Part shown: one piece after another, positions 1 to 6,046 of the stretch
Layout: each line of letters opens with the position of its first letter
Numbering within the stretch: position 1 is the first letter of the stretch
NCBI GenBank assembly: GCA_937926025.1
Contig: CALANQ010000411.1
Location: 1 to 11,429, forward strand
Direction: 5' to 3'
DNA from: an uncultured Acidimicrobiales bacterium
Lineage (GTDB): Bacteria; Actinomycetota; Acidimicrobiia; Acidimicrobiales; Iamiaceae
Length of the DNA: 11,429 nt
Position numbers and translations under genes: made by a program
The notes under the pieces: model-generated
What the model was told of the DNA's origin: nothing
The model's database searches: none
The model's input: only the letters and a program-made list of their open reading frames with translations

Positions 1-614
1 CAACGAGCGGCGGCCACGGCCGGGTCCACCTCGAAGTCCGGGTCGTCGTAGGCCATCATCTGGTTCGACCAGTCGAAGATCTGCTTGCGGTCGTCCTGCG
101 GGAAGCCCATCAGGTCGGCCAGCGCCTGGAGCGGGAGCTCGCACGCCACGTCCTCGACGAAGTTGCCCCTGCCCTTGGCCTTGGCCTCGATGCAGATCTG
201 GTTGGCCCGGGCGCGCAGGGCGTCCTCGATCTTGGCGACGCCCCGAGGGGTGAACACGCCGCGGGACACGATGCCGCGCACCTTGGCGTGGTGCGGATCA
301 TCCATGTTCAGCATCATCTGCTTCTGGATGTCGCGCTCGTCCTTGCCGATCGTCCCCTCGAACTTGACGATGGCGGTGTTCTCCTCGCTGGACCACCCCT
401 CGCGGGCGCAGGAGATGTCCTTGACGTCCTGGTGGCGGGTGGCCAGCCAGAAGCCGCCGTCCTCGAAGCTGGAGTTGTCCTTGGTCTGGGGGTTCCAGAA
501 CATGGGCTGGTTCTGGCGGAGGTACGCGAACTCCGGCAGCGGGACCCGGGACTGGATGAGGTCCGGGTCGGTGAAGTCGGTCCCGTGGGCCACGGGGCAG
601 CGGTCGATGCTCAT
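1..614 (-). CDS. Cytochrome P450, CYP125-like (3' end outside window)
   Basis: This is the N-terminal 204 residues of a heme monooxygenase; the C-terminal half, with the I-helix, ExxR and heme-Cys loop, lies beyond the left edge. The start is ATG at 614, with GGAGG 9 nt upstream, inside the end of the preceding gene. Residues 13-60 (DFTDPDLI, PEFAYLR, GGFWLATR) and 103-123 (NMDDPHH, then a Phe-Thr-Pro turn) follow the layout of actinobacterial CYP125, the steroid C26/C27 monooxygenase. Residues 151-194 (FVEDVACELPLQ, DRKQIFDWSN, DDPDF) match the same family and are close to the second P450 at 1815-3032, so the two are paralogues. It is the last visible gene of a minus-strand operon, 4 nt after the flavoprotein gene. 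P450 identity is secure. Steroid or isoprenoid substrate is inferred from family resemblance; the missing half prevents checking the catalytic residues. Confidence 0.93.
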   Translation of the reverse strand, partial: MSIDRCPVAHGTDFTDPDLIQSRVPLPEFAYLRQNQPMFWNPQTKDNSSFEDGGFWLATRHQDVKDISCAREGWSSEENTAIVKFEGTIGKDERDIQKQMMLNMDDPHHAKVRGIVSRGVFTPRGVAKIEDALRARANQICIEAKAKGRGNFVEDVACELPLQALADLMGFPQDDRKQIFDWSNQMMAYDDPDFEVDPAVAAAR

Positions 615-618
615 CGGA

Positions 619-1749
619 TCAGGCCTCCACGCTCTGGTTCATGAGGTTGTTCATGCGTTCGGTGGCCTCGATGCACTCCTCGACCATCTCGAAGATGACG
701 TCGCGAGACGGGCGCATCTTCTCGAAGCGGCCGACGATCTGGCCCACCGGGTTGAACTGCACGTCCTTGGCCTGCTCCGGGTAGGCGTGGCCGCGCTGGA
801 CGGCGTTGGACGTGAGCATGAACTGCATCGGCATCCCGAGCGGCTTCGGGTTGCCGTCCTCCTCCCACGCCTCGGTCCAGTCGTTGCGGAGCATGCGGCA
901 GGGCTTGCCGGTCCACGAGCGGCTGCGGAGGGTGTCCTTGCTGGTGGCGTCGAAGTAGCTCTGCATCTGGGCCGGGGGCACGTCGGCCTCGGCCACGGTG
1001 AGCCACAGCGAACCGGTCCACACGCCCTGGGCGCCCATGGCCAGGGCGGCGGCCATCTGGCGGCCGCTGCCGATGCCGCCGGCGGCGAGCATCGGGGTGT
1101 CGCCGAGCACGTCGAGCACCTCCGGCCACAGCACGACCGACCCGATCTCGCCGGTGTGGCCGCCGCCCTCGGTGCCCTGGGCGATGACGATGTCGACGCC
1201 GGCCGCCTTGTGGCGAGCCGCCTGGGCGGCCGAGCCACAGAGGGCGGCGATCAGCTTGCCCTTCGAGTGCACGTTCTCGATCACATCGGCCGGAGGGGTG
1301 CCGAGCGCGTTGGCCAGCAGCACGCACTTCTCCCGGCTGAGGGCGATCTCCGCCTGCGGCCCGGCGATGGCGGTGCCGAAGCCGATGAGCTCCCGCATCC
1401 GCTCCTCTTCGGGGATCTCGGGGACCTCGTGGTCGGCCAGCAGCTTCTGGACGAAGTCGCGGTGCTCCTGGGGGATCATCGCCTTCAGGTCCGCCTCGAG
1501 CTTGTCGGCGTCGGTGGCGCCCATCCCCTCGTACTTGCCGGGGATGACGATGTCGACGCCGTAGGGCTTGTCGCCGATGTGCTCGTCGATCCAGTCCAGC
1601 TCGACCTCGAGCTGCTCGGGCGTGAAGCCCACGGCGCCGAGCACGCCGAGGCCCCCGGCCTTGGAGACCGCCACGACGACGTCGCGGCAGTGGGTGAAGG
1701 CGAAGATCGGGAACTCGATGCCGAGCTTCTTGGCCAGGTCGGTCTGCAT
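619..1749 (-). CDS. Nitronate monooxygenase / 2-nitropropane dioxygenase-like flavoprotein
   Basis: This predicted 376-residue FMN-dependent TIM-barrel enzyme belongs to the NMO/2-NPD family, which oxidises nitronates; many actinobacterial members have no proven substrate. An N-terminal segment, FPIFAFTH (13-20) then AGGLGVLGAVG (31-41), is typical of the family. The GTEGGGHTG loop (192-200) carries the usual active-site His (His198). AAGGIGSGR (222-230) and GVWTGS (242-247) fit the flavin phosphate-binding strands. The protein is longer than many NMOs (about 310-350 aa), with an extra charged segment around 75-125. ATG at 1749 is chosen because homology begins there; the ribosome site is weak (GAAAG 11 nt upstream). 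The same frame stays open further upstream, across the neighbouring P450 gene, but that translation is Arg/Pro-rich noise. Sitting between two P450s, it may act on an oxygenated intermediate or an enone of the same pathway; that role is inferred. Confidence 0.93.
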   Translation of the reverse strand: MQTDLAKKLGIEFPIFAFTHCRDVVVAVSKAGGLGVLGAVGFTPEQLEVELDWIDEHIGDKPYGVDIVIPGKYEGMGATDADKLEADLKAMIPQEHRDFVQKLLADHEVPEIPEEERMRELIGFGTAIAGPQAEIALSREKCVLLANALGTPPADVIENVHSKGKLIAALCGSAAQAARHKAAGVDIVIAQGTEGGGHTGEIGSVVLWPEVLDVLGDTPMLAAGGIGSGRQMAAALAMGAQGVWTGSLWLTVAEADVPPAQMQSYFDATSKDTLRSRSWTGKPCRMLRNDWTEAWEEDGNPKPLGMPMQFMLTSNAVQRGHAYPEQAKDVQFNPVGQIVGRFEKMRPSRDVIFEMVEECIEATERMNNLMNQSVEA

Positions 1750-1814
1750 GGAGGTGTCTGCTTTCGGGTGGTGGTGGCGGTGTGCCGGAGGTGGGTGGCG
1801 GGCGGAGCGGACGC

Positions 1815-3032
1815 TCAGCCGTTCAGTCGGACGGGGAGGTGCTTGATGCCGTTCACGAAGTCGGAGCGCATCCGCCGGTGGTCGCCGGCGGGCGCGACGT
1901 TCGGGAACCGCCGGAGGAACTCGCGCATCATGATCTTGATCTCGGCCCGGGCGAGGTTGGCGCCCAGGCAGAAGTGGGCGCCGCCGCCGCCGAAGGTGAC
2001 GTGGTCGTTGGGCGTGCGCCGCGGGTCGAACACGTCGGGGTCTGCGAAGTGCTCGGGGTCCCGGTTGGCCGAGGCGTAGTAGATGACGACCTTCTCGCCA
2101 GCCTTGATCGGCTGCCCAGCGATCTCGGTGTCCACCGTGGCGGTGCGGCGGAAGTTGTGGATGGCCGAGCCCCAGCGGAGGAACTCCTCGGTGGCGCTGA
2201 CCCACAGGTCGTCGTCGTCGATGTTGGCGACCAGGTCGGCCTTCACCTCGGGGTACTCGAGCAGCACCTGCAGCGAGTGGGCGATGAGGTTCCGGGTGGT
2301 CTCGTTGCCGGCCACGCACAGGAGCACGAAGAACATGTCGAGCTCCTGCGTGCTCAGCCGGTCGCCGTCGACCTCGGCCTGCACGAGCGCCGTCATGATG
2401 TCGTCGCGGGGGTTGGCGGTGCGGTCGGCGATCATCGCCTCGCAATAGGCGTAGATCTCGGCCGCAGCGATCTGGCCGTCCTCGTCGGAGGTCCGGAAGT
2501 CCGGGTCCTGCATGCCGACGAGCCGGTTGCTCCAGTCGAAGATGAGGTGCCGGTCCTCGTTGGGCACGCCGATCATCTCGCAGATGACCTGGAGCGGCAG
2601 CTCGCAGGCCACCTCCTCCACGAACTCGATCTCGTCACGGCCCTCGAGGGCATCGAGGATCCCGTCGGCCTGCTCGCCGATGTGGTCGATGAGCCGGCCG
2701 ATCATCCGCGGGGTGAACCCGGCGCTGACGAGCCGCCGGTAGCGGGAGTGCTTGGGCGGGTCCATGTTGAGGAGGGTCATCCGGGTCAGCTCGAGGCCGA
2801 TCTCGTCCATGTCCTGGAGGAACGTGGTGCCCAGCTCCGTGGAGAAGGTCTGATGGTCGCGGCTGATGGCCCGCACGTCGTCGTAGCGGGTGACGGCCCA
2901 GAAGCCCTCCCACTCGGGGTGCTCGTGCCAGTGGACGGGGGCTTCTCGTCGCAGCCGGTCGAACTGGTCGTGGGGCACCGCGGTGGCCCAGGTGTCTTCG
3001 AGGAGGTCGATGCCATCGAGGGTGTTGCTCAT
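1815..3032 (-). CDS. Cytochrome P450, CYP125/CYP142-like, complete
   Basis: This is a complete 405-residue heme monooxygenase of soluble bacterial type. The oxygen-activating I-helix motif AGNETTRN is at 241-248, the ExxR pair is Glu283 and Arg286, and the heme loop FGGGGAHFCLG is at 347-357 with Cys355 as the expected iron ligand, so all core catalytic features are intact. NMDPPKHSRYRRLVSAGFTP (89-108), ANRDPEHFADP (322-332) and the NGIKHLPV end (394-401) resemble the CYP124/125/142 group, which hydroxylates the terminal methyl of sterol and isoprenoid side chains. The ATG at 3032 overlaps the stop of the TetR gene (ATGA), implying translational coupling. A 65-nt gap separates it from the flavoprotein gene. 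Electron-transfer partners (ferredoxin, reductase) are not in the window. Family assignment is firm; the sterol-like substrate is inferred. Confidence 0.96.
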   Translation of the reverse strand: MSNTLDGIDLLEDTWATAVPHDQFDRLRREAPVHWHEHPEWEGFWAVTRYDDVRAISRDHQTFSTELGTTFLQDMDEIGLELTRMTLLNMDPPKHSRYRRLVSAGFTPRMIGRLIDHIGEQADGILDALEGRDEIEFVEEVACELPLQVICEMIGVPNEDRHLIFDWSNRLVGMQDPDFRTSDEDGQIAAAEIYAYCEAMIADRTANPRDDIMTALVQAEVDGDRLSTQELDMFFVLLCVAGNETTRNLIAHSLQVLLEYPEVKADLVANIDDDDLWVSATEEFLRWGSAIHNFRRTATVDTEIAGQPIKAGEKVVIYYASANRDPEHFADPDVFDPRRTPNDHVTFGGGGAHFCLGANLARAEIKIMMREFLRRFPNVAPAGDHRRMRSDFVNGIKHLPVRLNG

Positions 3033-3652
3033 GACGGGGCTCCGGTCGTGACGGGTGCGGGAAGGCCGAGGATCCGGCGGAGGCCGGACACGACCACGGG
3101 CTGCGGGAACGCAGAGGGATCGAGGCGGAACTGGAAGGCCGCGCCGAGCAGGAGGGCGATGACCTGGGCGGCCAGCTCGGTGGCCGGCGCCGGCAGGTCG
3201 AAGCCGAACTCACGGGACCAGTCCTCGAGGCCGCCGGCCAGGCCGGCGCGCATCACCTGGAAGCGCTGCGCCCCGACCACGCCCATCTCCGGGTCGCGGA
3301 CGGCGTGGAGCCACAGCTCGAACTCCAGGAGCAGCCAGGCGTCACCGGACTCGCTGTCGCGCCGGACGACGCCGTCCCACAGGGCGCCGAGCCGGCCGTC
3401 GAGGTCGGTCTCGCCCTCGAGGGCGGCGGCGATGTCGAGGATCGTCTGCTCGATCCACTGCTCCAGCAGCGCGACCAGCAGGCCGTCCTTGCCGCCGAAG
3501 TGGTTGTAGAGGGCGCCAGTGGTCCGGTCCGCCGCGGTGGCCACCGCTTCGGCCGACGTGGCGTGGAAGCCCTTCTGGGCGAACAGCTCCGCTGCCGCGT
3601 TCAGGAGCAGGGCGCGCGTCTCGGCCCGTCGCTCCTCCTGCGTTCTCCCCAT
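3029..3652 (-). CDS. TetR-family transcriptional regulator
   Basis: This is a 207-residue repressor-type protein. An N-terminal TetR helix-turn-helix spans about residues 10-60: AAAELFAQKGFHATSAEAVA, then the recognition segment TTGALYNHFGGKDGLL, a nearly canonical TetR_N ending. The rest is a helical ligand-binding domain with a hydrophobic stretch (157-175). ATG at 3652 is preferred; an in-frame TTG at 3661 would add three residues, and neither has a good Shine-Dalgarno sequence. It heads the operon and its stop overlaps the P450 start, so it most likely controls the P450/flavoprotein genes and itself. A dyad upstream (3664-3701) is a candidate operator. The ligand is unknown. It does not have to be KstR-like: I see no KstR-type palindrome in the promoter region. 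Confidence 0.95.
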   Translation of the reverse strand: MGRTQEERRAETRALLLNAAAELFAQKGFHATSAEAVATAADRTTGALYNHFGGKDGLLVALLEQWIEQTILDIAAALEGETDLDGRLGALWDGVVRRDSESGDAWLLLEFELWLHAVRDPEMGVVGAQRFQVMRAGLAGGLEDWSREFGFDLPAPATELAAQVIALLLGAAFQFRLDPSAFPQPVVVSGLRRILGLPAPVTTGAPS

Positions 3653-3663
3653 GCGCGGCAACT

Positions 3664-3705
3664 TACATCGGAAGTCCTACAAATGTCGACCATCCGATGT
3701 ATGTA
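3664..3705 (-). promoter_or_regulatory. Candidate operator and -10 upstream of the TetR operon
   Basis: TACATCGG (3664-3671) and CCGATGTA (3694-3701) form a perfect 8-bp inverted repeat with a 22-bp spacer, 12 bp upstream of the TetR start. A possible -10, TACATA read on the minus strand at 3705-3700, overlaps the distal arm; no convincing -35 is visible. Binding there would block transcription, consistent with autoregulation. A shorter ACAT-N14-ATGT dyad (3665-3686) is nested inside. The spacer is longer than in classical single TetR sites, so this may be two half-occupied sites or chance. Confidence 0.4.
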
Positions 3706-3735
3706 CTCCGTCACACCCTGTGGTGACCCGCGTCC

Positions 3736-3877
3736 GAACCGTTCTCGTGCAGGATCAGCAGCCTCAGGCTGACGCATCCGCACAAGAACCAAGGCGCGTC
3801 GGTTCTCGTGCAGAACCAACAGGTTCAGGCTGTCGGATCCACACAAGAACCGACCGATCTGCACGAGAACGGATCGG
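3736..3877. repeat. Cluster of direct and inverted repeats (GTTCTCGTGCAG family)
   Basis: Two 50-bp units at 3741-3790 and 3802-3851 agree at 42 of 50 positions. Each opens with GTTCTCGTGCAG and closes with CACAAGAACC, which is nearly the reverse complement of its own opening, so each unit is a hairpin. The exact 12-mer also occurs inverted at 3859-3870 (CTGCACGAGAAC), inside a third stem, CCGATC (3854-3859) with GATCGG (3872-3877). Smaller perfect stems lie within: CAGCCT-C-AGGCTG (3759-3771), GGTTCT-CGTGC-AGAACC (3801-3817) and GAACC-AACA-GGTTC (3813-3826). The cluster lies between the helicase stop and the TetR start, both genes reading minus. It could be a REP-like element, a structured 3' UTR or terminator of the helicase, or a protein-binding array. 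No coding sequence is supported here. Confidence 0.8.
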
Positions 3878-3901
3878 ACCCGGACGAGCCGGAGGGGTGG
3901 G

Positions 3902-5473
3902 TCAGCGGGTGCGGTGCTTGGCGGGCGGGCGGGGCTTGCCGCTGCGGCGCTTCTTCGAGCGGGTCGGGGCCTCCCCTGCGGCCACCTGCTGGTCCCGCTT
4001 CGCCTTGCGGCGGGCGGCTCCGCTCTGGCGGGGCTTCGCCGGACCGGCCGAGGGCGACCCGGTGCGGCGCCCGCCCTCTCGCGCCTCGCGCTGCTCGTTG
4101 GCGGCGGCGCGGGCGGCACGCTCCTCGTCGGTGAACTGGCGCTCCCGGCGGTCGGCGCGGTTCTGACGGCTGGCGCTCTTCGGCTTGGGCTTCGACCGCT
4201 CGGTCGGCTCGTCCCAGTCGCGGTGGCGGTCGGTCTTCGCCTGCGGCTTGGCCTTGGGCTTGGCACGGCTCGGACTGTTGGCCGGCGGACGGGGCGCCAG
4301 GTCCTTGACGGTGGCCTTGCGGCGGGGCTTCGGGCGGAACGCCTGCTGCGGCCCCTCCGGGAGCGACGCCACGTCGGGCTCGGTGATCTCGACGTCGCCG
4401 ACGCCGGCGCCCTTCTTGATCTTCACGGTGTCCTTGCGCTGGTTGGCGTCGATGAGCGTGACCACCGTGCCGGTCATGCCAGCGCGACCCGTCCGCCCGG
4501 AGCGGTGGATGTAGTCCTTCTCGTCGTGCGGCAGGTCGAAGTGGACGACGCCGAGGACCCCGTCGACGTGGATGCCGCGGGCGGCGACGTCGGTGGCCAC
4601 CAGGGCTTGGACCTCGCCGCGGTGGAACGCCTCCAGGGCCCGCTCCCGCTGGTTCTGGCTGCGGTTGCCGTGGATAGCGGCGGCCTTCACCCCGGCGTTG
4701 CCGAGCTGGCGGGCCACCCGGTCCGAGCCGTGCTTGGTGCGGCAGAACACCACCGTCGGGCCGAGGCGGTCGACGATCTGGGCGGTCAGCGCCACCCGCT
4801 CGGGGCGCGGCGCCAGCCAGAAGTGGTGGACGATCTCACCGGAGCGGTCCTCCTCGAGCTCGTGCACCACCGGGTTGCGCTGGTACCGCTGGACCAGGGT
4901 GTCGATGGCGCCGTCGAGCGTGGCGGAGAACAGCACGGTCTGGCGGTCGTCGCGGGTCTGGTCCAGGATGCGCTTCACGTCGGGCAGGAAGCCCATATCG
5001 GCCATGCGGTCGGCCTCGTCGACCACGGCGAACGTCACGGCGTCGAGCCGGATGCAGTCCCGGTCGAGCAGGTCGATGAGTCGCCCGGGCGTGGCCACGA
5101 CGATGTCGACCCCGGCGCGGAGGCGCTTGATCTGCGGCTCGATGTTGGCGCCGCCGTACACGGCCAGGACCCGCAGCTCGCCCGAGATGGCGTCGAGCTC
5201 CTCGGACACCTGGATGGCCAGCTCCCGGGTGGGGGCGAGGACCAGGCCGTGGGGCTTCTTCGGGGCCGATCGGGTCACGCGGGCCACCATCGGCACGCCG
5301 AAGGCGATGGTCTTGCCGGAGCCGGTGGGCGCCTTGCCCGAGAGGTCCCGGCCCTCGAGCGCCGGCGGGATGGTGGCGGCCTGGATCGGGAACGGCTCGG
5401 TGATGCCGCGGCTGGCGAGGGCGGCGACGACGGAGTCGGGCGCGCCGAGCGACGCGAACGTGGTGGTGGTCAT
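3902..5473 (-). CDS. DEAD-box ATP-dependent RNA helicase with basic C-terminal tail
   Basis: This 523-residue RNA-unwinding ATPase probably acts in ribosome assembly or RNA decay. Numbering from ATG 5473: Q-motif Gln31, motif I APTGSGKT (48-55), Ia PTREL (81-85), Ib TPGR (128-131), DEAD (152-155), SAT (183-185), motif V TDVAARG (294-300), motif VI HRSGRTGR (323-330), so both RecA-like domains are complete. Residues about 380-523 form a Lys/Arg/Pro/Ala-rich, probably disordered RNA-binding tail. Two starts are possible. ATG 5473 has GAGGAG about 10 nt upstream. ATG 5554 has AGGAG 6 nt upstream and would add 27 Ala/Pro-rich residues, but about 8 of those 26 codons end in A or T (GCT, GTT, CCT, AGA, TCT), unlike the rest of the gene, so 5473 is preferred. 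The gene appears monocistronic. Of the actinobacterial DEAD-box types it looks RhlE-like, but I cannot assign a subfamily. Confidence 0.95.
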   Translation of the reverse strand: MTTTTFASLGAPDSVVAALASRGITEPFPIQAATIPPALEGRDLSGKAPTGSGKTIAFGVPMVARVTRSAPKKPHGLVLAPTRELAIQVSEELDAISGELRVLAVYGGANIEPQIKRLRAGVDIVVATPGRLIDLLDRDCIRLDAVTFAVVDEADRMADMGFLPDVKRILDQTRDDRQTVLFSATLDGAIDTLVQRYQRNPVVHELEEDRSGEIVHHFWLAPRPERVALTAQIVDRLGPTVVFCRTKHGSDRVARQLGNAGVKAAAIHGNRSQNQRERALEAFHRGEVQALVATDVAARGIHVDGVLGVVHFDLPHDEKDYIHRSGRTGRAGMTGTVVTLIDANQRKDTVKIKKGAGVGDVEITEPDVASLPEGPQQAFRPKPRRKATVKDLAPRPPANSPSRAKPKAKPQAKTDRHRDWDEPTERSKPKPKSASRQNRADRRERQFTDEERAARAAANEQREAREGGRRTGSPSAGPAKPRQSGAARRKAKRDQQVAAGEAPTRSKKRRSGKPRPPAKHRTR

Positions 5474-5727
5474 GGGGGCAGATCTCCTCGGTGCCCGGAC
5501 GGGCGGTTCGGTGGGGGCAGGAACGGCGTCGGCCGGAGCCGAGTCGACAGCCATCTCCCGCTCCTGTCAGCCGCAGCCGACGGACCCGAACGTGGGTCGT
5601 GGGTTCGCCTCTCGGCGCCCCCGTCTGAGATCGCTGTCCGATCGCGCAGGCGGAACCCGCACGGATCGACGGACCGACGCTACCGGACCGAGCCGCTCGG
5701 AACGCGGTCCGCGGCCCTGGTCAGGCG
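5474..5727 (-). promoter_or_regulatory. Long leader / promoter region of the helicase gene
   Basis: This 254-bp stretch between the 70-residue gene and the helicase holds no convincing separate gene. It includes the alternative helicase start (5554) with its own AGGAG. A possible -10, TAGCGT on the minus strand (5682-5677), would give a 5' UTR of about 200 nt, but no -35 matches well. A small stem GACCC/GGGTC (5583-5587 with 5594-5598) lies in that leader. Long structured leaders are known for cold-induced DEAD-box helicase genes elsewhere; whether that applies here is inference. Confidence 0.35.
5685..5710 (-). terminator. Possible terminator hairpin after the 70-residue gene
   Basis: GGACCG (5685-5690) pairs with CGGTCC (5705-5710). 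A nested alternative, CCGAGC-C-GCTCGG (5688-5700), is also a perfect stem. The structure starts 17 nt after the stop of the minus-strand gene ending at 5728. There is no T-tract, which is common in GC-rich actinobacteria but leaves the call weak; it could equally be a site in the helicase promoter. Confidence 0.25.
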
Positions 5728-5940
5728 TCACTCGCCGTGTTCGGCGAACCAGTCGTCCATGGCCCGGTTCCACCGATCGACCTGCTCGGAGGTGAGCGTG
5801 TCGGCGTTCTCCTCCGTGTAGACGAACCCGCAGACGCGCACCGCGTGGACGTAGGCCGGGTGGACGCCGGCGCGCTCCATGGCATCGGTCAGGGACCGGG
5901 AGACGTCGGCGGGGCCGGTGCGGGGCTCCTCGTCGATCAT
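5728..5940 (-). CDS. Small acidic protein of unknown function (70 aa)
   Basis: I do not recognise this protein. It is 70 residues, acidic, soluble and without a signal peptide or membrane segment. It contains one Cys in VRVCGFVYTEE and an amphipathic C-terminal stretch (SEQVDRWNRAMDDWF). Nearly every codon ends in G or C and the composition is balanced, whereas the overlapping minus-strand frame is Arg-rich noise, so the gene is probably real. ATG 5940 is preferred over an in-frame GTG at 5982, which would add GPGPYPG-like residues. No Shine-Dalgarno is present. A TACCCT -10 ends 6 nt before the ATG, which fits a leaderless transcript. It is divergent from the Ada/AlkA gene, but a functional link is only a possibility. 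Confidence 0.7.
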   Translation of the reverse strand: MIDEEPRTGPADVSRSLTDAMERAGVHPAYVHAVRVCGFVYTEENADTLTSEQVDRWNRAMDDWFAEHGE

Positions 5941-5946
5941 CGTCCC

Positions 5947-6002
5947 AGGGTACGGGCCGGGCCCCCGTGAGGCGGGGACCACGCACCGGACGCCAATGTC
6001 CG
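5947..6002. promoter_or_regulatory. Divergent promoter region between the 70-aa gene and ada-alkA
   Basis: The 106-bp gap 5941-6046 must drive both genes. On the minus strand TACCCT (5952-5947) sits 6 nt from ATG 5940, the geometry of a leaderless promoter. A dyad CGGAC-GCCAAT-GTCCG (5987-6002) lies 45 bp upstream of the Ada start and is a candidate regulator site; it does not resemble the E. coli Ada box. No clear plus-strand -35/-10 pair was found. Confidence 0.35.
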
Positions 6003-6046
6003 ATTCCCGCTCGTGTTCGGTGCCGGCGACCGCCAGGATGGCACCG

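Noticed and set aside
85..2079. Long plus-strand open frame opposite the P450/flavoprotein genes
   Set aside because: It is antisense to clearly recognisable genes. The translation is low-complexity (Gly/Val/Leu/His/Asp repeats) and typical of a complementary frame in GC-rich DNA.
1750..2445. N-terminal extension of the flavoprotein reading frame
   Set aside because: The frame is open but overlaps the P450 coding sequence and reads Arg/Pro/His-rich noise; NMO homology starts at ATG 1749.
1782..3509. Long plus-strand open frame opposite the P450 and TetR genes
   Set aside because: Antisense shadow; no family resemblance, while the minus strand carries intact P450 and TetR motifs.
3653..3735. 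KstR-type sterol repressor site upstream of the P450 operon
   Set aside because: No match to the TNNAACNNGTTNNA-type palindrome was seen; the dyad present has different arms and a long spacer.
3741..3851. CRISPR array
   Set aside because: Only two 50-bp units with an 11-bp gap, internally palindromic and diverged; no spacers of CRISPR length and no cas genes.
3914..5821. Long plus-strand open frame opposite the helicase
   Set aside because: Antisense shadow of the helicase; the Arg/Gly/Leu/Val-rich translation shows no domain.
5567..5986. Overlapping 139-codon minus-strand frame across the 70-aa gene
   Set aside because: Very Arg-rich translation without a motif; the other frame has far better codon and residue balance.
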